A DNA stretch of 64,000 nt from Ornithobacterium rhinotracheale (GTDB lineage: Bacteria; Bacteroidota; Bacteroidia; Flavobacteriales; Weeksellaceae). The notes under the pieces were generated by a model that saw only the letters and a program-made list of their open reading frames with translations, was not told the origin of the DNA and searched no databases. The position numbers and the translations under genes are program-made. The DNA is taken from positions 1,461,501-1,525,500 of the forward strand of contig NZ_CP094846.1 in the NCBI RefSeq assembly GCF_022832975.1, in the 5' to 3' direction. Of the stretch, positions 35,244-44,672 are shown piece after piece (positions within the stretch are counted from its first letter, which is position 1; every line of letters starts with the position of its first letter).

Positions 35244-36200
35244 TTAACCGAATAACACATACGAACTATCGTCTAAATTAACCCCATTGGCAAAATCTAC
35301 GATGTTCATTCGGCGTTTTCCTTGCATTTGTACTTCCTCGAGCCACACCCATCCATCGTGATGGGCTACGCCGATTCTTTTATTTTTTTCAACAAGTTGT
35401 CCGCTTTGGTATGAATGATTTGTTTTTTCTATTTCAATTTTAAAAACCTTTAATAATTTAGTTTCACCATTTAATGAAATTTGAGTCCATGCCGCAGGAT
35501 AAGGGTTAAGTCCTCTTACAAAATTGTAAATATTTTCTAAAGAATCACTCCAATTAATCTGAGTATTTTCTTTAAATAATTTAGGAGCATCTTTCGAGGC
35601 TTGGCTGTGATTCTGTGGTGTTGGGTTGATTGTATTTTCTGAAATTCCCTCCAGCGTTTTCAGTACTAAATCTCCTCCCGCATACATTAATTTATCGTGC
35701 AATTCTCCTGCCGTTTCATCAGGCAAAATATCTACTTCTTGTTGATAAATGATATTTCCTGTATCCGTTTTTTCGTCTAAGAAAAATGTGGTGACTCCTG
35801 ATTTTTCTTCTCCATTGATGATTGCCCAATTTATCGGGGCAGCACCTCGATATTGTGGCAAAAGCGAAGCGTGCAGATTAAAAGTTCCCTTGCTTGGCAT
35901 GTTCCAAATGATTTTGGGCAACATTCTAAATGCCACGACTACAAACACATCGGCCTGTAGCGATTCCAAAGTTTCTACAAAACTTTTGGCTTTGAGCTTG
36001 GGGGGCTGCATCAAAAACAAATTATGTTCCTTGGCATATTGTGTTACGGCAGAACTGTGCATTTTCTGTCCACGGCCGGCAGGTTTGTCGGGAGTCGAAA
36101 CCACTCCTACGATTGGGTAGCCTGCTTGGTGGATTTTATCTAAAATATGAACCGCAAAATCTGGCGTGCCCATAAATACTACTTTTAATTTGCTTTGCAT
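35244..36200 (-). CDS. fmt: Methionyl-tRNA formyltransferase
   Basis: The 318-residue enzyme formylates initiator Met-tRNA. It has VVFMGTPDFAVHIL, the folate/catalytic segment FNLHASLLPQYRGAAPINWA (Asn and His of the active site), ETGVT-like KSGVTTFFLDEKTDTGNI in two parts, and the C-terminal OB-fold with RGLNPYPAAWTQ. It overlaps recQ by 16 bases and so is translated from the recQ transcript. Confidence 0.95.
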   Translation of the reverse strand: MQSKLKVVFMGTPDFAVHILDKIHQAGYPIVGVVSTPDKPAGRGQKMHSSAVTQYAKEHNLFLMQPPKLKAKSFVETLESLQADVFVVVAFRMLPKIIWNMPSKGTFNLHASLLPQYRGAAPINWAIINGEEKSGVTTFFLDEKTDTGNIIYQQEVDILPDETAGELHDKLMYAGGDLVLKTLEGISENTINPTPQNHSQASKDAPKLFKENTQINWSDSLENIYNFVRGLNPYPAAWTQISLNGETKLLKVFKIEIEKTNHSYQSGQLVEKNKRIGVAHHDGWVWLEEVQMQGKRRMNIVDFANGVNLDDSSYVLFG

Positions 36201-38068
36201 ATCGAATAATAATTAGGTAATGTAAATTGTATTTTTTCTTCGTCGATTAAGTTTTGCAACAAATCTAGCACACGATGTGCATCAGCCTCTATGAAATGAA
36301 ACAAAATTTCATCTTGTGTTTTTGGATTTTCGCTTAAATAGGCAAAAATCTCTTTTTCGGTGATTTCTTGCGTGCCCTCAGACGGACTGCAAATATTGCA
36401 AATTCCGCATTTTTCTTTCGGTTTTTCGCCAAAATATCTAAGCAGCAATTGACTCTTGCAATACGATGAATCCTCGATAAAGAAATAAACATCGTTGAGC
36501 CTTTTCCATTTTAATAATTGAAGGTCGTAAAATTCTTTCCAATATCGATTTTGCACTAAATTATCATCTCGTTGCGTTAAAAACGAAATCTTTTTAATGG
36601 CTGCATCTCTATAATAAATCTTTCCTTGTTGATTCAGATTTTGGAGTGCTTCTTTTATTGCAGAAGTGCTCGTGTCCAACTTGCGAGAAAGAATGTATTC
36701 ATCTATGGGTTTGGGATCCGAAAACACGCCACCGTAGTGCCTTGCGATGTAATCTAGCAAGCGATCTGGGAGCGATTGTCCTTCTTTTATTTCATAATTA
36801 TCCTCATTGATTTTAACTAAACTTTGTCGCTGCGAATCATGGATTTTGATGCTATTTTTCATCTCCAAAAAGGAAATCACCGACTTGAATTTAGGTTTAT
36901 AAAATTTAAAAGTTTTGATAATTTTCTTTTCAGAAAAAGCATGCTGTCCCTCTCGCAACTCACCTTCGGCTATTTGATAATACGAGTAGAGTTTCCTTAT
37001 CATTATTAAAAACTCTTCTTTGCTCGGCAAAGCTGCTTTAAACTGCTTTATGGCTTTTTTCTTATCCTCCTCGTGATACAGCAAAATCCCGTGAGACAGT
37101 TTGCCATCTCGCCCGCCGCGCCCCACTTCTTGAAAGTAGGATTCTATTGTGCTTGGTGCATTGTAATGCACAACTAAACGCACATCGGGCTTATCGATCC
37201 CCATACCAAAAGCGTTGGTCGAAACTAAGACTAAATCATTGCTCTCGATAAATCGTATTTGTCGTGAATTTTTATCTTCTTTGGACAATCGCGCATGGAA
37301 ATAAGTGGCATTAAACTTCTTTTCTTTTAAAAATTTCGCAATGTCATAAGTTTGCTTTCTGCTTTTGCAAAACACAATGCTACTGCCTGGGTATTTTTTT
37401 AAATAATACACCAAATCATCGAGCTTATCGGCACTTTGATGGATTCGGTAGGCTAAATTTTTTCTTTGTAATGATTTTTTAAAAACGGTTGCATTTTGGA
37501 TTTGCAATTGCTTTAAAATCTCGTTTTGAATATGTGGCGTTGCCGTGGCTGTGAGTGCCAAAATAGGCTTGTCGGGAAATTCGTTTTTAAGCTCTTTTAA
37601 AGCCAAATAAGACGGACGGAAGTCGTGCCCCCATTCCGAAATGCAATGTGCCTCATCTATGGCAAAATAGGATATTTTTAAATTTTCAAGAAAGCTCTTA
37701 AAACTAGTTTGTGCCATTCGCTCTGGCGAAATATAGAGCAGTTTCACCCCTCCATATCGCACATTGTCCATCAAAACTTGCGGACTTTGTTCTGTGTTTT
37801 CAGATGTGAGAAATTCTGCTTTTATGCCTTTTTTCTTTAGGCTTTGTACTTGGTCTTTCATTAAAGCCACAAGTGGCGAAATCACCACACAAACGCCTTC
37901 CATCATCAGGGCTGGAATTTGGAAACAGAGCGATTTCCCGCCTCCTGTGGGAAGCAGTGCAAGAGTATCTTTTCCTGTCAAAATACTTTCTATGATTTCT
38001 TTCTGTGGCACACGGAATTCGGAATACCCCCAATATTGTTGCAATATGTTTTCTGCTGTAGTCTTCAA
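36185..38068 (-). CDS. recQ: ATP-dependent DNA helicase RecQ
   Basis: The 627-residue helicase has Walker A in LLPTGGGKSLCFQIPAL, the DEAH box in YFAIDEAHCISEWGHDFR, motif VI QEVGRGGRDGK and the zinc cluster (CKSQLLLRYFGE then CGICNIC). The C-terminal HRDC domain of E. coli RecQ appears replaced by a shorter winged-helix region. The start is probably TTG at 38068: no ATG occurs for 50 codons and QQYWGYSEFR is the conserved N-terminus. A TATTTTTG element (38082-38089) lies 13 bases upstream. Confidence 0.93.
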   Translation of the reverse strand: MKTTAENILQQYWGYSEFRVPQKEIIESILTGKDTLALLPTGGGKSLCFQIPALMMEGVCVVISPLVALMKDQVQSLKKKGIKAEFLTSENTEQSPQVLMDNVRYGGVKLLYISPERMAQTSFKSFLENLKISYFAIDEAHCISEWGHDFRPSYLALKELKNEFPDKPILALTATATPHIQNEILKQLQIQNATVFKKSLQRKNLAYRIHQSADKLDDLVYYLKKYPGSSIVFCKSRKQTYDIAKFLKEKKFNATYFHARLSKEDKNSRQIRFIESNDLVLVSTNAFGMGIDKPDVRLVVHYNAPSTIESYFQEVGRGGRDGKLSHGILLYHEEDKKKAIKQFKAALPSKEEFLIMIRKLYSYYQIAEGELREGQHAFSEKKIIKTFKFYKPKFKSVISFLEMKNSIKIHDSQRQSLVKINEDNYEIKEGQSLPDRLLDYIARHYGGVFSDPKPIDEYILSRKLDTSTSAIKEALQNLNQQGKIYYRDAAIKKISFLTQRDDNLVQNRYWKEFYDLQLLKWKRLNDVYFFIEDSSYCKSQLLLRYFGEKPKEKCGICNICSPSEGTQEITEKEIFAYLSENPKTQDEILFHFIEADAHRVLDLLQNLIDEEKIQFTLPNYYSICKAN

Positions 38069-38179
38069 AGCTTAATTGTAGCAAAAATAGTAAATTTCTG
38101 CGAGCTTTGGTACTTAAAAAATCGCTTTGATATTGAATTTGTTGTTTTAATTCCTTAAATTTACACTCAAATTTCTACT

Positions 38180-38365
38180 ATGAAAAGAGGTTTTTCATAT
38201 TGGTTTTTAATCATCCTGATGTGGATTTTTGTAATTGGGCTGGTTTATTTGATTTGTGCCTTTATACAATACATAATTTTAGCGGTGGTGTTTTATTTGA
38301 TTATTAAAATTAGTAGTCTTTTTGGCTGCGGCTGTTGTAACCAAACGGAGGATGATGATTTTTAG
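38180..38365 (+). CDS. Small membrane protein, unknown
   Basis: The 61-residue frame has two predicted helices (residues 5-45) and a tail GCGCCNQTEDDDF with three cysteines and four acidic residues. It has no recognised family. It is divergent from recQ with a near-consensus -7 sequence (TAAATTTA) upstream. The composition supports a real membrane protein, but it is short. Confidence 0.55.
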   Translation: MKRGFSYWFLIILMWIFVIGLVYLICAFIQYIILAVVFYLIIKISSLFGCGCCNQTEDDDF

Positions 38366-38375
38366 ATTTTTATTC

Positions 38376-38411
38376 TAAAAAAAATCGCTAAGATTTAAAA
38401 TTCTAGCGATT
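38376..38411 (-). terminator. Intrinsic terminator after the ThrE operon
   Basis: AATCGCTA pairs with TAGCGATT, and TTTTTTTTAG follows on the minus strand, 10 bases past the stop of the small ThrE subunit. Confidence 0.8.
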
Positions 38412-38420
38412 GTCAAAAAA

Positions 38421-38954
38421 TTATCTTTTCAATACTTTTTCTTTAATTACTTTATTTAAGTTTTTATTTTTTACGGTTTTAGTATTAAATAACAAAACTG
38501 GTGCTACGATTCCTAAAGCTAAAGCCATTACAATAAAGGTTGTGAGTAGCCCGTTGCTAAAGGTTTCCATAAAGTCATGAGTCTGAATATTTTGTTTATC
38601 CTCTTCGGTTACTAATTTAATTAAGCCCATCATAAATTGGTATCCAAATTTACCTGGAATCATGTTGATTACGGCAGGAATAGTAAAGACCACAGGTGGT
38701 GTATGCACCAAGTGTGCACAATACACGCCGAGCATTCCTACTGTAAATGCTCCTAAAAACGAGGTTACCACTAATTGATTAGGCATCAGAGTTTTAAGTA
38801 ATACAAATTTGACTGTAAAACCTATTCCTCCCAAAATTGCGGTGGCAAACATGGCTCGGCGTGGTGTGTTGAACAACATAGCAAATCCCACGGCTACCCA
38901 CATTGCCCAGAATATTTTTTCTGATAAATCTATTAAAACATTAAAAAACTCCAT
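38421..38954 (-). CDS. Threonine/serine exporter, small subunit (ThrE C-terminal half, DUF3815)
   Basis: This membrane protein of 177 residues has about five helices and corresponds to the C-terminal half of ThrE (TPRRAMFATAILGGIGF, PAVINMIPGKFGYQFM). Together with the preceding gene it should form an amino acid exporter in the inner membrane. It overlaps the large subunit by 14 bases. Confidence 0.88.
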   Translation of the reverse strand: MEFFNVLIDLSEKIFWAMWVAVGFAMLFNTPRRAMFATAILGGIGFTVKFVLLKTLMPNQLVVTSFLGAFTVGMLGVYCAHLVHTPPVVFTIPAVINMIPGKFGYQFMMGLIKLVTEEDKQNIQTHDFMETFSNGLLTTFIVMALALGIVAPVLLFNTKTVKNKNLNKVIKEKVLKR

Positions 38955-39705
38955 TGTGAAAAAGTGTTAGTGATAAGAAATAGCCTACTGCAATCATAAA
39001 AATCAAAATCATAGCATGCACATATTTGGCAAAACCAGAAATTAAGTGTCCAGAGAGCACATCAATTAATCCGTTGATGAGTGGAACTCCAGGAATCATC
39101 CAAAGTACACAAGTGGTGAATGCTGCACTCATAGGAACATTAAACATGTTGAAAATCCCCACGGTAGAAACCGACGCAAAGGCTCCTACAAACCAGCAAA
39201 TATATACATTGAATTTACGCTCCAAAACCAACGAGCGAGCGTATAATCCTGCAAAAGTTGCTACAAATACGGCGATAAATTGCAGGTAATCTCCATCAAA
39301 AATTCTACACAATGCCGCACCTGCCAAGCCCACAAATGCCCAAGTTAAGTACTTAGGATAGTGCGGTTTTGCCTTAATTTTTTCAAGCTCTTGGCGAATG
39401 TTTTCTAAGCTTAAATTTTCTTCAATAACATTCCACGAAAGGATACTGATGTCCGAAACTGCGTTGAAATTAATCCCATGTGCAGGAATGCTGATAAATT
39501 CACTGAATTTTTCTTTAGTTTTTAAATCTTGAACGGTGAGTACCACACCTGAATACGAGTGAAAAATCTGACAATCGTAATTGAAATGTGTAGCAATTCG
39601 CTTTACATTTCTTAGCGCTCGGTTGGTATTCGCACCACTTTTTATGAGTGTTGCACTTAAATCTGCAAACAACTCCGTGACTGAAATCAAATCGGGTGAT
39701 GCCAT
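38941..39705 (-). CDS. Threonine/serine exporter, large subunit (ThrE N-terminal half, DUF1212)
   Basis: The 254-residue protein carries the DUF1212 domain: a cytosolic N-terminus (FADLSATLIKSGANTNRALRN) and five membrane helices with VPLINGLIDVLSGH. Split ThrE pairs of this kind are widespread. It begins the two-gene operon, with TACTTTTG at 39737-39744 as a likely -7 element. Confidence 0.88.
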   Translation of the reverse strand: MASPDLISVTELFADLSATLIKSGANTNRALRNVKRIATHFNYDCQIFHSYSGVVLTVQDLKTKEKFSEFISIPAHGINFNAVSDISILSWNVIEENLSLENIRQELEKIKAKPHYPKYLTWAFVGLAGAALCRIFDGDYLQFIAVFVATFAGLYARSLVLERKFNVYICWFVGAFASVSTVGIFNMFNVPMSAAFTTCVLWMIPGVPLINGLIDVLSGHLISGFAKYVHAMILIFMIAVGYFLSLTLFHNGVF

Positions 39706-39805
39706 AAAATTTTATTTCATTGTTATTTAGAACAAGCAAAAGTAAAAAAAATTATTCACCCAAGTAAACCATAAAATATGATATAATTTAGCTATATTCT
39801 TTTCA

Positions 39806-40411
39806 TTACAATTTCCCATCGCCCACCAAGTCTGGAACACCAAAGGTCAAGGGGATTAAAAGCTCCTTGGTCTCGCCATTTTCCCCGAAACCAATCAGCC
39901 TTAACTGAGATTTTGCTACGCCACGCGTATAATTTGGCAAAGTGATTTCTGCCTCATTGTTTCTTTTATAAAAAATATCTTTAGACAAAATTGGTACATT
40001 ATTTACAGATGCCAAAACTTTTGCCCCCTCTGGCAAGTATAATTGAAGAGCTTTTTTGCTTGAGTCGTAAGTAATGGGCATCATTTGCAAATCTTCTGAT
40101 TTTTTTGCTGCACTATACTGTTTTGTAGGAATCATGCGATTGGCAAAATTAATAGAGATGCCTAAATAGTCCATCGGGTCTTTTTGTTTTCCGTACATAA
40201 TCAGCTCATAATCTGTGTACACGCGTATCAAAATCCCATCTGGGACATGCGTTACACGATAAGCCGTTTCGTGCACATTGGGAAAATATTTCTCTAAACT
40301 TATAAAAGTGGAATCCTTGCCCAAAGGAACAATGTCGAACAACTTTTCATTTTTTTGTACCTGCAAAAAAGCTAAATTAAATAAAATAACGAGTGTAAAA
40401 AGTTTTTTCAT
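39806..40411 (-). CDS. Hypothetical secreted protein
   Basis: The 201-residue protein has an N-terminal hydrophobic stretch (LFTLVILFNLAFLQV) that looks like a signal peptide, then a mainly beta-stranded domain. I do not recognise the family. It follows the BadF-type kinase gene by 2 bases and is therefore co-transcribed with it. Confidence 0.65.
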   Translation of the reverse strand: MKKLFTLVILFNLAFLQVQKNEKLFDIVPLGKDSTFISLEKYFPNVHETAYRVTHVPDGILIRVYTDYELIMYGKQKDPMDYLGISINFANRMIPTKQYSAAKKSEDLQMMPITYDSSKKALQLYLPEGAKVLASVNNVPILSKDIFYKRNNEAEITLPNYTRGVAKSQLRLIGFGENGETKELLIPLTFGVPDLVGDGKL

Positions 40412-40413
40412 AT

Positions 40414-41277
40414 CTATTTTTTCCTATGTTGAATATGATAAGCTACCAAATCATCTATGGGTTTTTGAATGATTTTGCCCAATTTTAAATAAAACTTATC
40501 GCATACGATTTCTAAAATTTCGTGGTGCGTATGAGCAATTGAGCCTATAAAATTGATTTTACAATCATTTTTTTGTGCATATGGCAAAATCTGATATTCT
40601 ACAAATTCCGTTAAGCATTTTTCAATCAATTGCTGAATGTAGACTTCATGGCGATGCTCATTGGCAAATTCATTAAGAGTTGCCAAAAATGTATTGGGGT
40701 GAGGTGATTTATAAACTTTCATCAACAATTCATCTTTGTTTAAATGATATTTTTGATAAAATTTTTCGGCAAGATTTTTCGGCATTTTTTTAGAAAAATA
40801 ATCACGAACTAAGTTTCGCCCGATGTGATTGCCCGAGCCTTCATCGCCCAAAATAAAACCTAAAGATGGTGTTTCTTGCCAAATTTCTTCTCCGTCAAAA
40901 AAACAAGCGTTGGAGCCCGTGCCCAAAATCGCCACCAAACACGGCTCTCCGCGATAAGCCGCCAAGCAAGCCGCCTTCAAATCCGACTCAATACTGATTT
41001 CAGCATGAGGAAAATGTGCCAAAATCCCATTTTTTATTTCATTTTTTAAGGATTCAGTTGGCACGCCTGCACCATAAAAATAAATTTGAGTAGTTTTATC
41101 TGAAAATGCACCTAATTCCGAATTTTGTGCAAGTGCTTTTTCTATTCCTTCTGCTTGAATAAATAAAGGATTTAGCCCGATGCTCTGCGTTCTTAGAACA
41201 ATTTGATTCTCAGCATTTAGGAAAATCCAATCAGACTTGGTCGAGCCACTTTCTACTATGGTAGTGATTTCGTTCAT
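40414..41277 (-). CDS. BadF/BadG-type ATPase, N-acetylglucosamine kinase-like
   Basis: The 287-residue protein has an actin-like ATPase fold: VESGSTKSDWIF (phosphate 1), AILGTGSNACFFDG, LGFILGDEGSGNHIGR and FIGSIAHTHHEIL. These match eukaryote-type N-acetylglucosamine kinases more than benzoyl-CoA reductase subunits. ATG 41277 is preferred to the GTG at 41283, since TATTTTTG ends just five bases before 41277. It may salvage amino sugars from cell wall or glycans. Confidence 0.82.
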   Translation of the reverse strand: MNEITTIVESGSTKSDWIFLNAENQIVLRTQSIGLNPLFIQAEGIEKALAQNSELGAFSDKTTQIYFYGAGVPTESLKNEIKNGILAHFPHAEISIESDLKAACLAAYRGEPCLVAILGTGSNACFFDGEEIWQETPSLGFILGDEGSGNHIGRNLVRDYFSKKMPKNLAEKFYQKYHLNKDELLMKVYKSPHPNTFLATLNEFANEHRHEVYIQQLIEKCLTEFVEYQILPYAQKNDCKINFIGSIAHTHHEILEIVCDKFYLKLGKIIQKPIDDLVAYHIQHRKK

Positions 41278-41282
41278 GGGCA

Positions 41283-41290
41283 CAAAAATA
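41283..41290 (-). promoter_or_regulatory. -7 element (TATTTTTG) of the BadF-type kinase gene, leaderless arrangement
   Basis: The element on the minus strand ends five bases before the ATG at 41277. Its T-run is also the tail of the hairpin at 41290-41324, so one short sequence appears to end the ROK transcript and to start the next one. Confidence 0.6.
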
Positions 41291-41324
41291 GTGCATTACT
41301 TTTAGTTATAAAAAATAATGCACT
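41290..41324 (-). terminator. Terminator of the ROK kinase gene overlapping the next promoter
   Basis: AGTGCATTA pairs with TAATGCACT around a 17-base AT-rich loop; on the minus strand the stem is followed by TTTTTG. Confidence 0.65.
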
Positions 41325-41354
41325 AGATTAATTATTAAATGTCGAGCATTTTTC

Positions 41355-42320
41355 TTATGCCCAAACAAGTGCACTGGCACCTAGAATCGCTGCATCGGCT
41401 TCGTCAAGCTCACTCACAACGAGTTTTACTTTGCCTCTGAACCCAGGTAGCAAGTTGCGTTCCATGTGCAATCTCGCAGGTTTTAGCAAGAAATCTCCTG
41501 CCTTCACTACCCCTCCGAAAAGCAAAATAGCTTCTGGTGATGAGAACATTACGAAGTTTGCTAATGCCTCCCCCAAACGCTGACCGGTGTAGCGGAATAC
41601 TTCAATGGCAACAGGATCGCCTTTTTCGGCACATTCGTGAACTGTTTTTGCATTGATTTCATCTTCTTTGTATTGGTTTAGCATAGATTCTGGAAATTCT
41701 GCTCGCATTTTCTTAGCCGTAATTGCAATACCTGTAGCAGATGCATAGGCTTCAAGGCATCCTTCAGATCCTGTACCCCAGTGTTTTCTACCATTTGGTT
41801 TTACAATGGTATGACCAAGCTCTCCTGCAAATCCGTCGTGACCATAGATTAATTGTCCGCCACAAACGATTCCACTACCTACACCTGTACCTAATGTGAT
41901 CATGATAAAATCTTTCATACCACGAGCCGCGCCATACATCATTTCGCCCATCGCAGCCGCGTTGGCATCATTGGTAATTCTACAAGGGGCATCAAACTTT
42001 TCTTCCATAAGCGATGCAAAAGGAACGATGCCTTTCCAATCAAGGTTGGTCGCATTCTCTATAGTACCTTTAAAATAATTAGCGTTTGGTGCTCCAACAC
42101 CTATCCCTGCAAAAACGCTGTCTTTTTTATGTTCTTGAATGATAGGGTAAATTTCATCATACAATGCTTGGATATAATCCTCAATCACGGGATATTGTTT
42201 TGTTTTCAAAACTCCTTTAACTAGGATTTCTCCCCTTTGGCTCACTAAACCATATTTAGTATTAGTACCCCCGATGTCTATTCCTAAAGCAAATTGCTTA
42301 GATAAATTCGTTAATGCCAT
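41355..42320 (-). CDS. ROK-family glucokinase-like sugar kinase
   Basis: The 321-residue ROK kinase has LGIDIGGTNTKYGLV for ATP phosphate binding, ITNDANAAAMGE with the catalytic Asp, and ITLGTGVGSGIV. The sugar-contact histidine in GELGHTIV is present. The usual zinc motif CxCGxxGCxE is HWGTGSEGCLE here, so only one Cys of it remains. The substrate is probably glucose or a hexosamine. It is a single gene. Confidence 0.9.
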   Translation of the reverse strand: MALTNLSKQFALGIDIGGTNTKYGLVSQRGEILVKGVLKTKQYPVIEDYIQALYDEIYPIIQEHKKDSVFAGIGVGAPNANYFKGTIENATNLDWKGIVPFASLMEEKFDAPCRITNDANAAAMGEMMYGAARGMKDFIMITLGTGVGSGIVCGGQLIYGHDGFAGELGHTIVKPNGRKHWGTGSEGCLEAYASATGIAITAKKMRAEFPESMLNQYKEDEINAKTVHECAEKGDPVAIEVFRYTGQRLGEALANFVMFSSPEAILLFGGVVKAGDFLLKPARLHMERNLLPGFRGKVKLVVSELDEADAAILGASALVWA

Positions 42321-42439
42321 AATCTGTGTTTAATTTTAAAATTTATTTAAAGGTAATTAATTTCTTTGAATTATGAATCTTAAACTGAAATAAATCATTA
42401 ATTTTATGGCTTAAATATAGTAATTAAAATTTAATAACA

Positions 42440-43042
42440 ATGAATTTTCTACAAGCAATGCAAGAGCGATACACGACCAAAGTGTATGATGAAACTAAAA
42501 AAATTGATGAAAAAGAAATTACGGAACTTAAAGAAATAGTAAGACTTAGCCCTTCTTCTATCAATAGCCAGCCATGGAAATTCTTATTTATAGAAGAGCC
42601 TGAACTCAAAGCAAAATTGGCAGAAAGATCTTTTTACAACGAGCCAAAAATTAAAAATGCTTCTTGCCTGGTGGTTTTTATGGTAAAATCGGTAGAGCAA
42701 TTTGAAAAAGAAATTCACGATTATTTGCCAGAGGGAGCCTTAAATTATTACCAAGGGCACATCATCAATACGCCTAAAGAGGACAAAGAAAAATGGATGG
42801 AAAAGCAAGTGTACATTGCGCTCGGTGTGCTATTGAGTGCATGTGCCGTAAAAGGTATCGACACCACTACAATGGAGGGGATTCAACCTTCTGAATACGA
42901 CGAAGTGTTACAAATCGATGGATACAAAACCATCGTGGCAGTAGCCCTAGGTGGACGCGATGAGGAAAACGATTACAACCAATTGCACCTTTCGCCTAAA
43001 CAGAGAAGAAACGAGGATTTAGTGATAAAACACTATAAATAA
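42440..43042 (+). CDS. Nitroreductase-family NAD(P)H-dependent FMN oxidoreductase
   Basis: The 200-residue flavoprotein fits the NfsB/YdgI type: MQERYTTKVYDETKK (FMN phosphate binding), RLSPSSINSQPWKFLFIE and a VALGGRDEENDYN tail. It reduces quinones or nitro compounds; the natural substrate is unknown. It is followed by the M49-like gene after 7 bases. Confidence 0.9.
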   Translation: MNFLQAMQERYTTKVYDETKKIDEKEITELKEIVRLSPSSINSQPWKFLFIEEPELKAKLAERSFYNEPKIKNASCLVVFMVKSVEQFEKEIHDYLPEGALNYYQGHIINTPKEDKEKWMEKQVYIALGVLLSACAVKGIDTTTMEGIQPSEYDEVLQIDGYKTIVAVALGGRDEENDYNQLHLSPKQRRNEDLVIKHYK

Positions 43043-43049
43043 AAAATAC

Positions 43050-44669
43050 ATGAAAAAACTAATTTTATCGCTTGCAAGCCTTGCTATTTTCTCGGCTTGT
43101 AGCACAACCAAAAACACCAAAGTGGAATACGCCAAAGTAAATTTAGCTCAATATACCCCCGTAAAACTGACTGCCGATTTGTCTAAACTCACTCCGAGCG
43201 AACGAAAAATGATTCCGTATCTGATTGAAGCCGCCAATGTGATGAATGATTTGTTCTGGTACGAAGGTTATGGAAAAAAACAAGCTTTGCTAGAATATTT
43301 AAAAGGTGATACCGAAAAATACGCCATCATCAATTACGGGCCTTGGGATAGGCTAGACAACGATTTGCCATTCGTAAAAGGTGTGGGATTAAAGCCACTA
43401 GGCGCCAACTTCTACCCTACCAATATGACCAAAGAAGAGTTTGAAAAAGCCAATTTACCCGAAGGCAAATCGCTCTATACCTTTGTACGCAGAAACATGA
43501 AAGGCGAATTGTACACAATTCCTTATCACCAAATGTTTGAAAAAGAAGTGCACTATGTTGCTGAATTATTGCAAAAAGCAGCTTCTATTTCAGAAGATAA
43601 AGAGCTTAAAAACTATTTGCTAAAACGCGCCGATGCCATGCTTACCGATAATTATTACGAAAGTGATTTAGCGTGGATCAATATGAAAAACAACACCATA
43701 GATGTCATCATTGGCCCTATCGAAACTTATGAAGATCAATTATTTGGATTTAAAGCAGCACACGAGGCTTATGTTTTAATCAAAGATAAAGAATGGAGCA
43801 AAAAATTGGATAAATATGCAAGCTATCTCCCTGAATTACAAAAAGGATTGCCCGTTCCCGCAGAATATAAAAAAGAAACACCTGGAAGCGACTCAGATTT
43901 AGGTGCTTATGATGTGATTTACTACGCAGGAAACGCCAACTCAGGGAGCAAAACAATTGCCGTAAATTTACCCAACGACGAAAAAATTCAATTGGAAAAA
44001 GGAACTCGGCGCTTGCAACTTAAAAATGCCATGCAGGCAAAATTCGATAAAATCTTAATCCCAATTGTGAACACTCTAATCTCACCCGAACAAAGAAAAA
44101 ATGTGAATTTTGATGCATTTTTTGCCAATACAATGTTTCACGAAGTGGCGCATGGTTTGGGGATTAAAAATACCATCAACGGGCGTGGCACAGTGCGCGA
44201 GAATTTGAAAGAATACGCTTCTGCCCTAGAAGAAGGAAAAGCCGATATTTTGGGTCTTTATATGGTTTCTGAATTGCTCAACAAAGGCGTAATCGATGGA
44301 AACGAAAAAGATTTTATGGTTACTTTTATGGCGGGCATCTTCCGTTCGGTACGCTTTGGAGCATCCAGTGCCCACGGGATTGCTAATACCATTCGCTTTA
44401 ATTATTTTAAAGAGCAAGGTGCTTTTTCTAAAAACAGCGACGGCACCTATGTGGTAAACTTTGATAAATTTAAAGACGCCGTGGAAAGCCTTAGCCGTTT
44501 AATCTTGACGCTCCAAGGCGACGGAGATTACGAAGGCGTAAAACGATTGGTTGAAAAATACGGAAAAATTTCTCCAGAATTACAGAAAGATTTAGATAAG
44601 TTAAACCACGATAATATTCCTGTGGACATTGATTTTATCCAAGGAATAAAAGTTTTAGGCTATAAATAA
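43050..44669 (+). CDS. Lipoprotein zinc hydrolase related to peptidase M49 (dipeptidyl-peptidase III)
   Basis: The 539-residue protein starts with a lipobox (FSAC, Cys 17). The C-terminal half has HEVAHGLG, a candidate zinc HExxH, and about 50 residues later EEGKADILGLY, which corresponds to the EExxAD/E motif that supplies the third ligand in M49 enzymes. Canonical DPP III has HEXXGH with an extra residue, and this protein lacks that residue, so it is a divergent branch. It would act in the periplasm or on the surface on short peptides; this is inferred from the family. Confidence 0.72.
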   Translation: MKKLILSLASLAIFSACSTTKNTKVEYAKVNLAQYTPVKLTADLSKLTPSERKMIPYLIEAANVMNDLFWYEGYGKKQALLEYLKGDTEKYAIINYGPWDRLDNDLPFVKGVGLKPLGANFYPTNMTKEEFEKANLPEGKSLYTFVRRNMKGELYTIPYHQMFEKEVHYVAELLQKAASISEDKELKNYLLKRADAMLTDNYYESDLAWINMKNNTIDVIIGPIETYEDQLFGFKAAHEAYVLIKDKEWSKKLDKYASYLPELQKGLPVPAEYKKETPGSDSDLGAYDVIYYAGNANSGSKTIAVNLPNDEKIQLEKGTRRLQLKNAMQAKFDKILIPIVNTLISPEQRKNVNFDAFFANTMFHEVAHGLGIKNTINGRGTVRENLKEYASALEEGKADILGLYMVSELLNKGVIDGNEKDFMVTFMAGIFRSVRFGASSAHGIANTIRFNYFKEQGAFSKNSDGTYVVNFDKFKDAVESLSRLILTLQGDGDYEGVKRLVEKYGKISPELQKDLDKLNHDNIPVDIDFIQGIKVLGYK

Positions 44670-44672
44670 GTC

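Noticed and set aside
37764-38158. Three frames of 79-103 codons around the recQ start
   Set aside because: They are other frames of recQ and its upstream region; composition is not protein-like and recQ explains the DNA.
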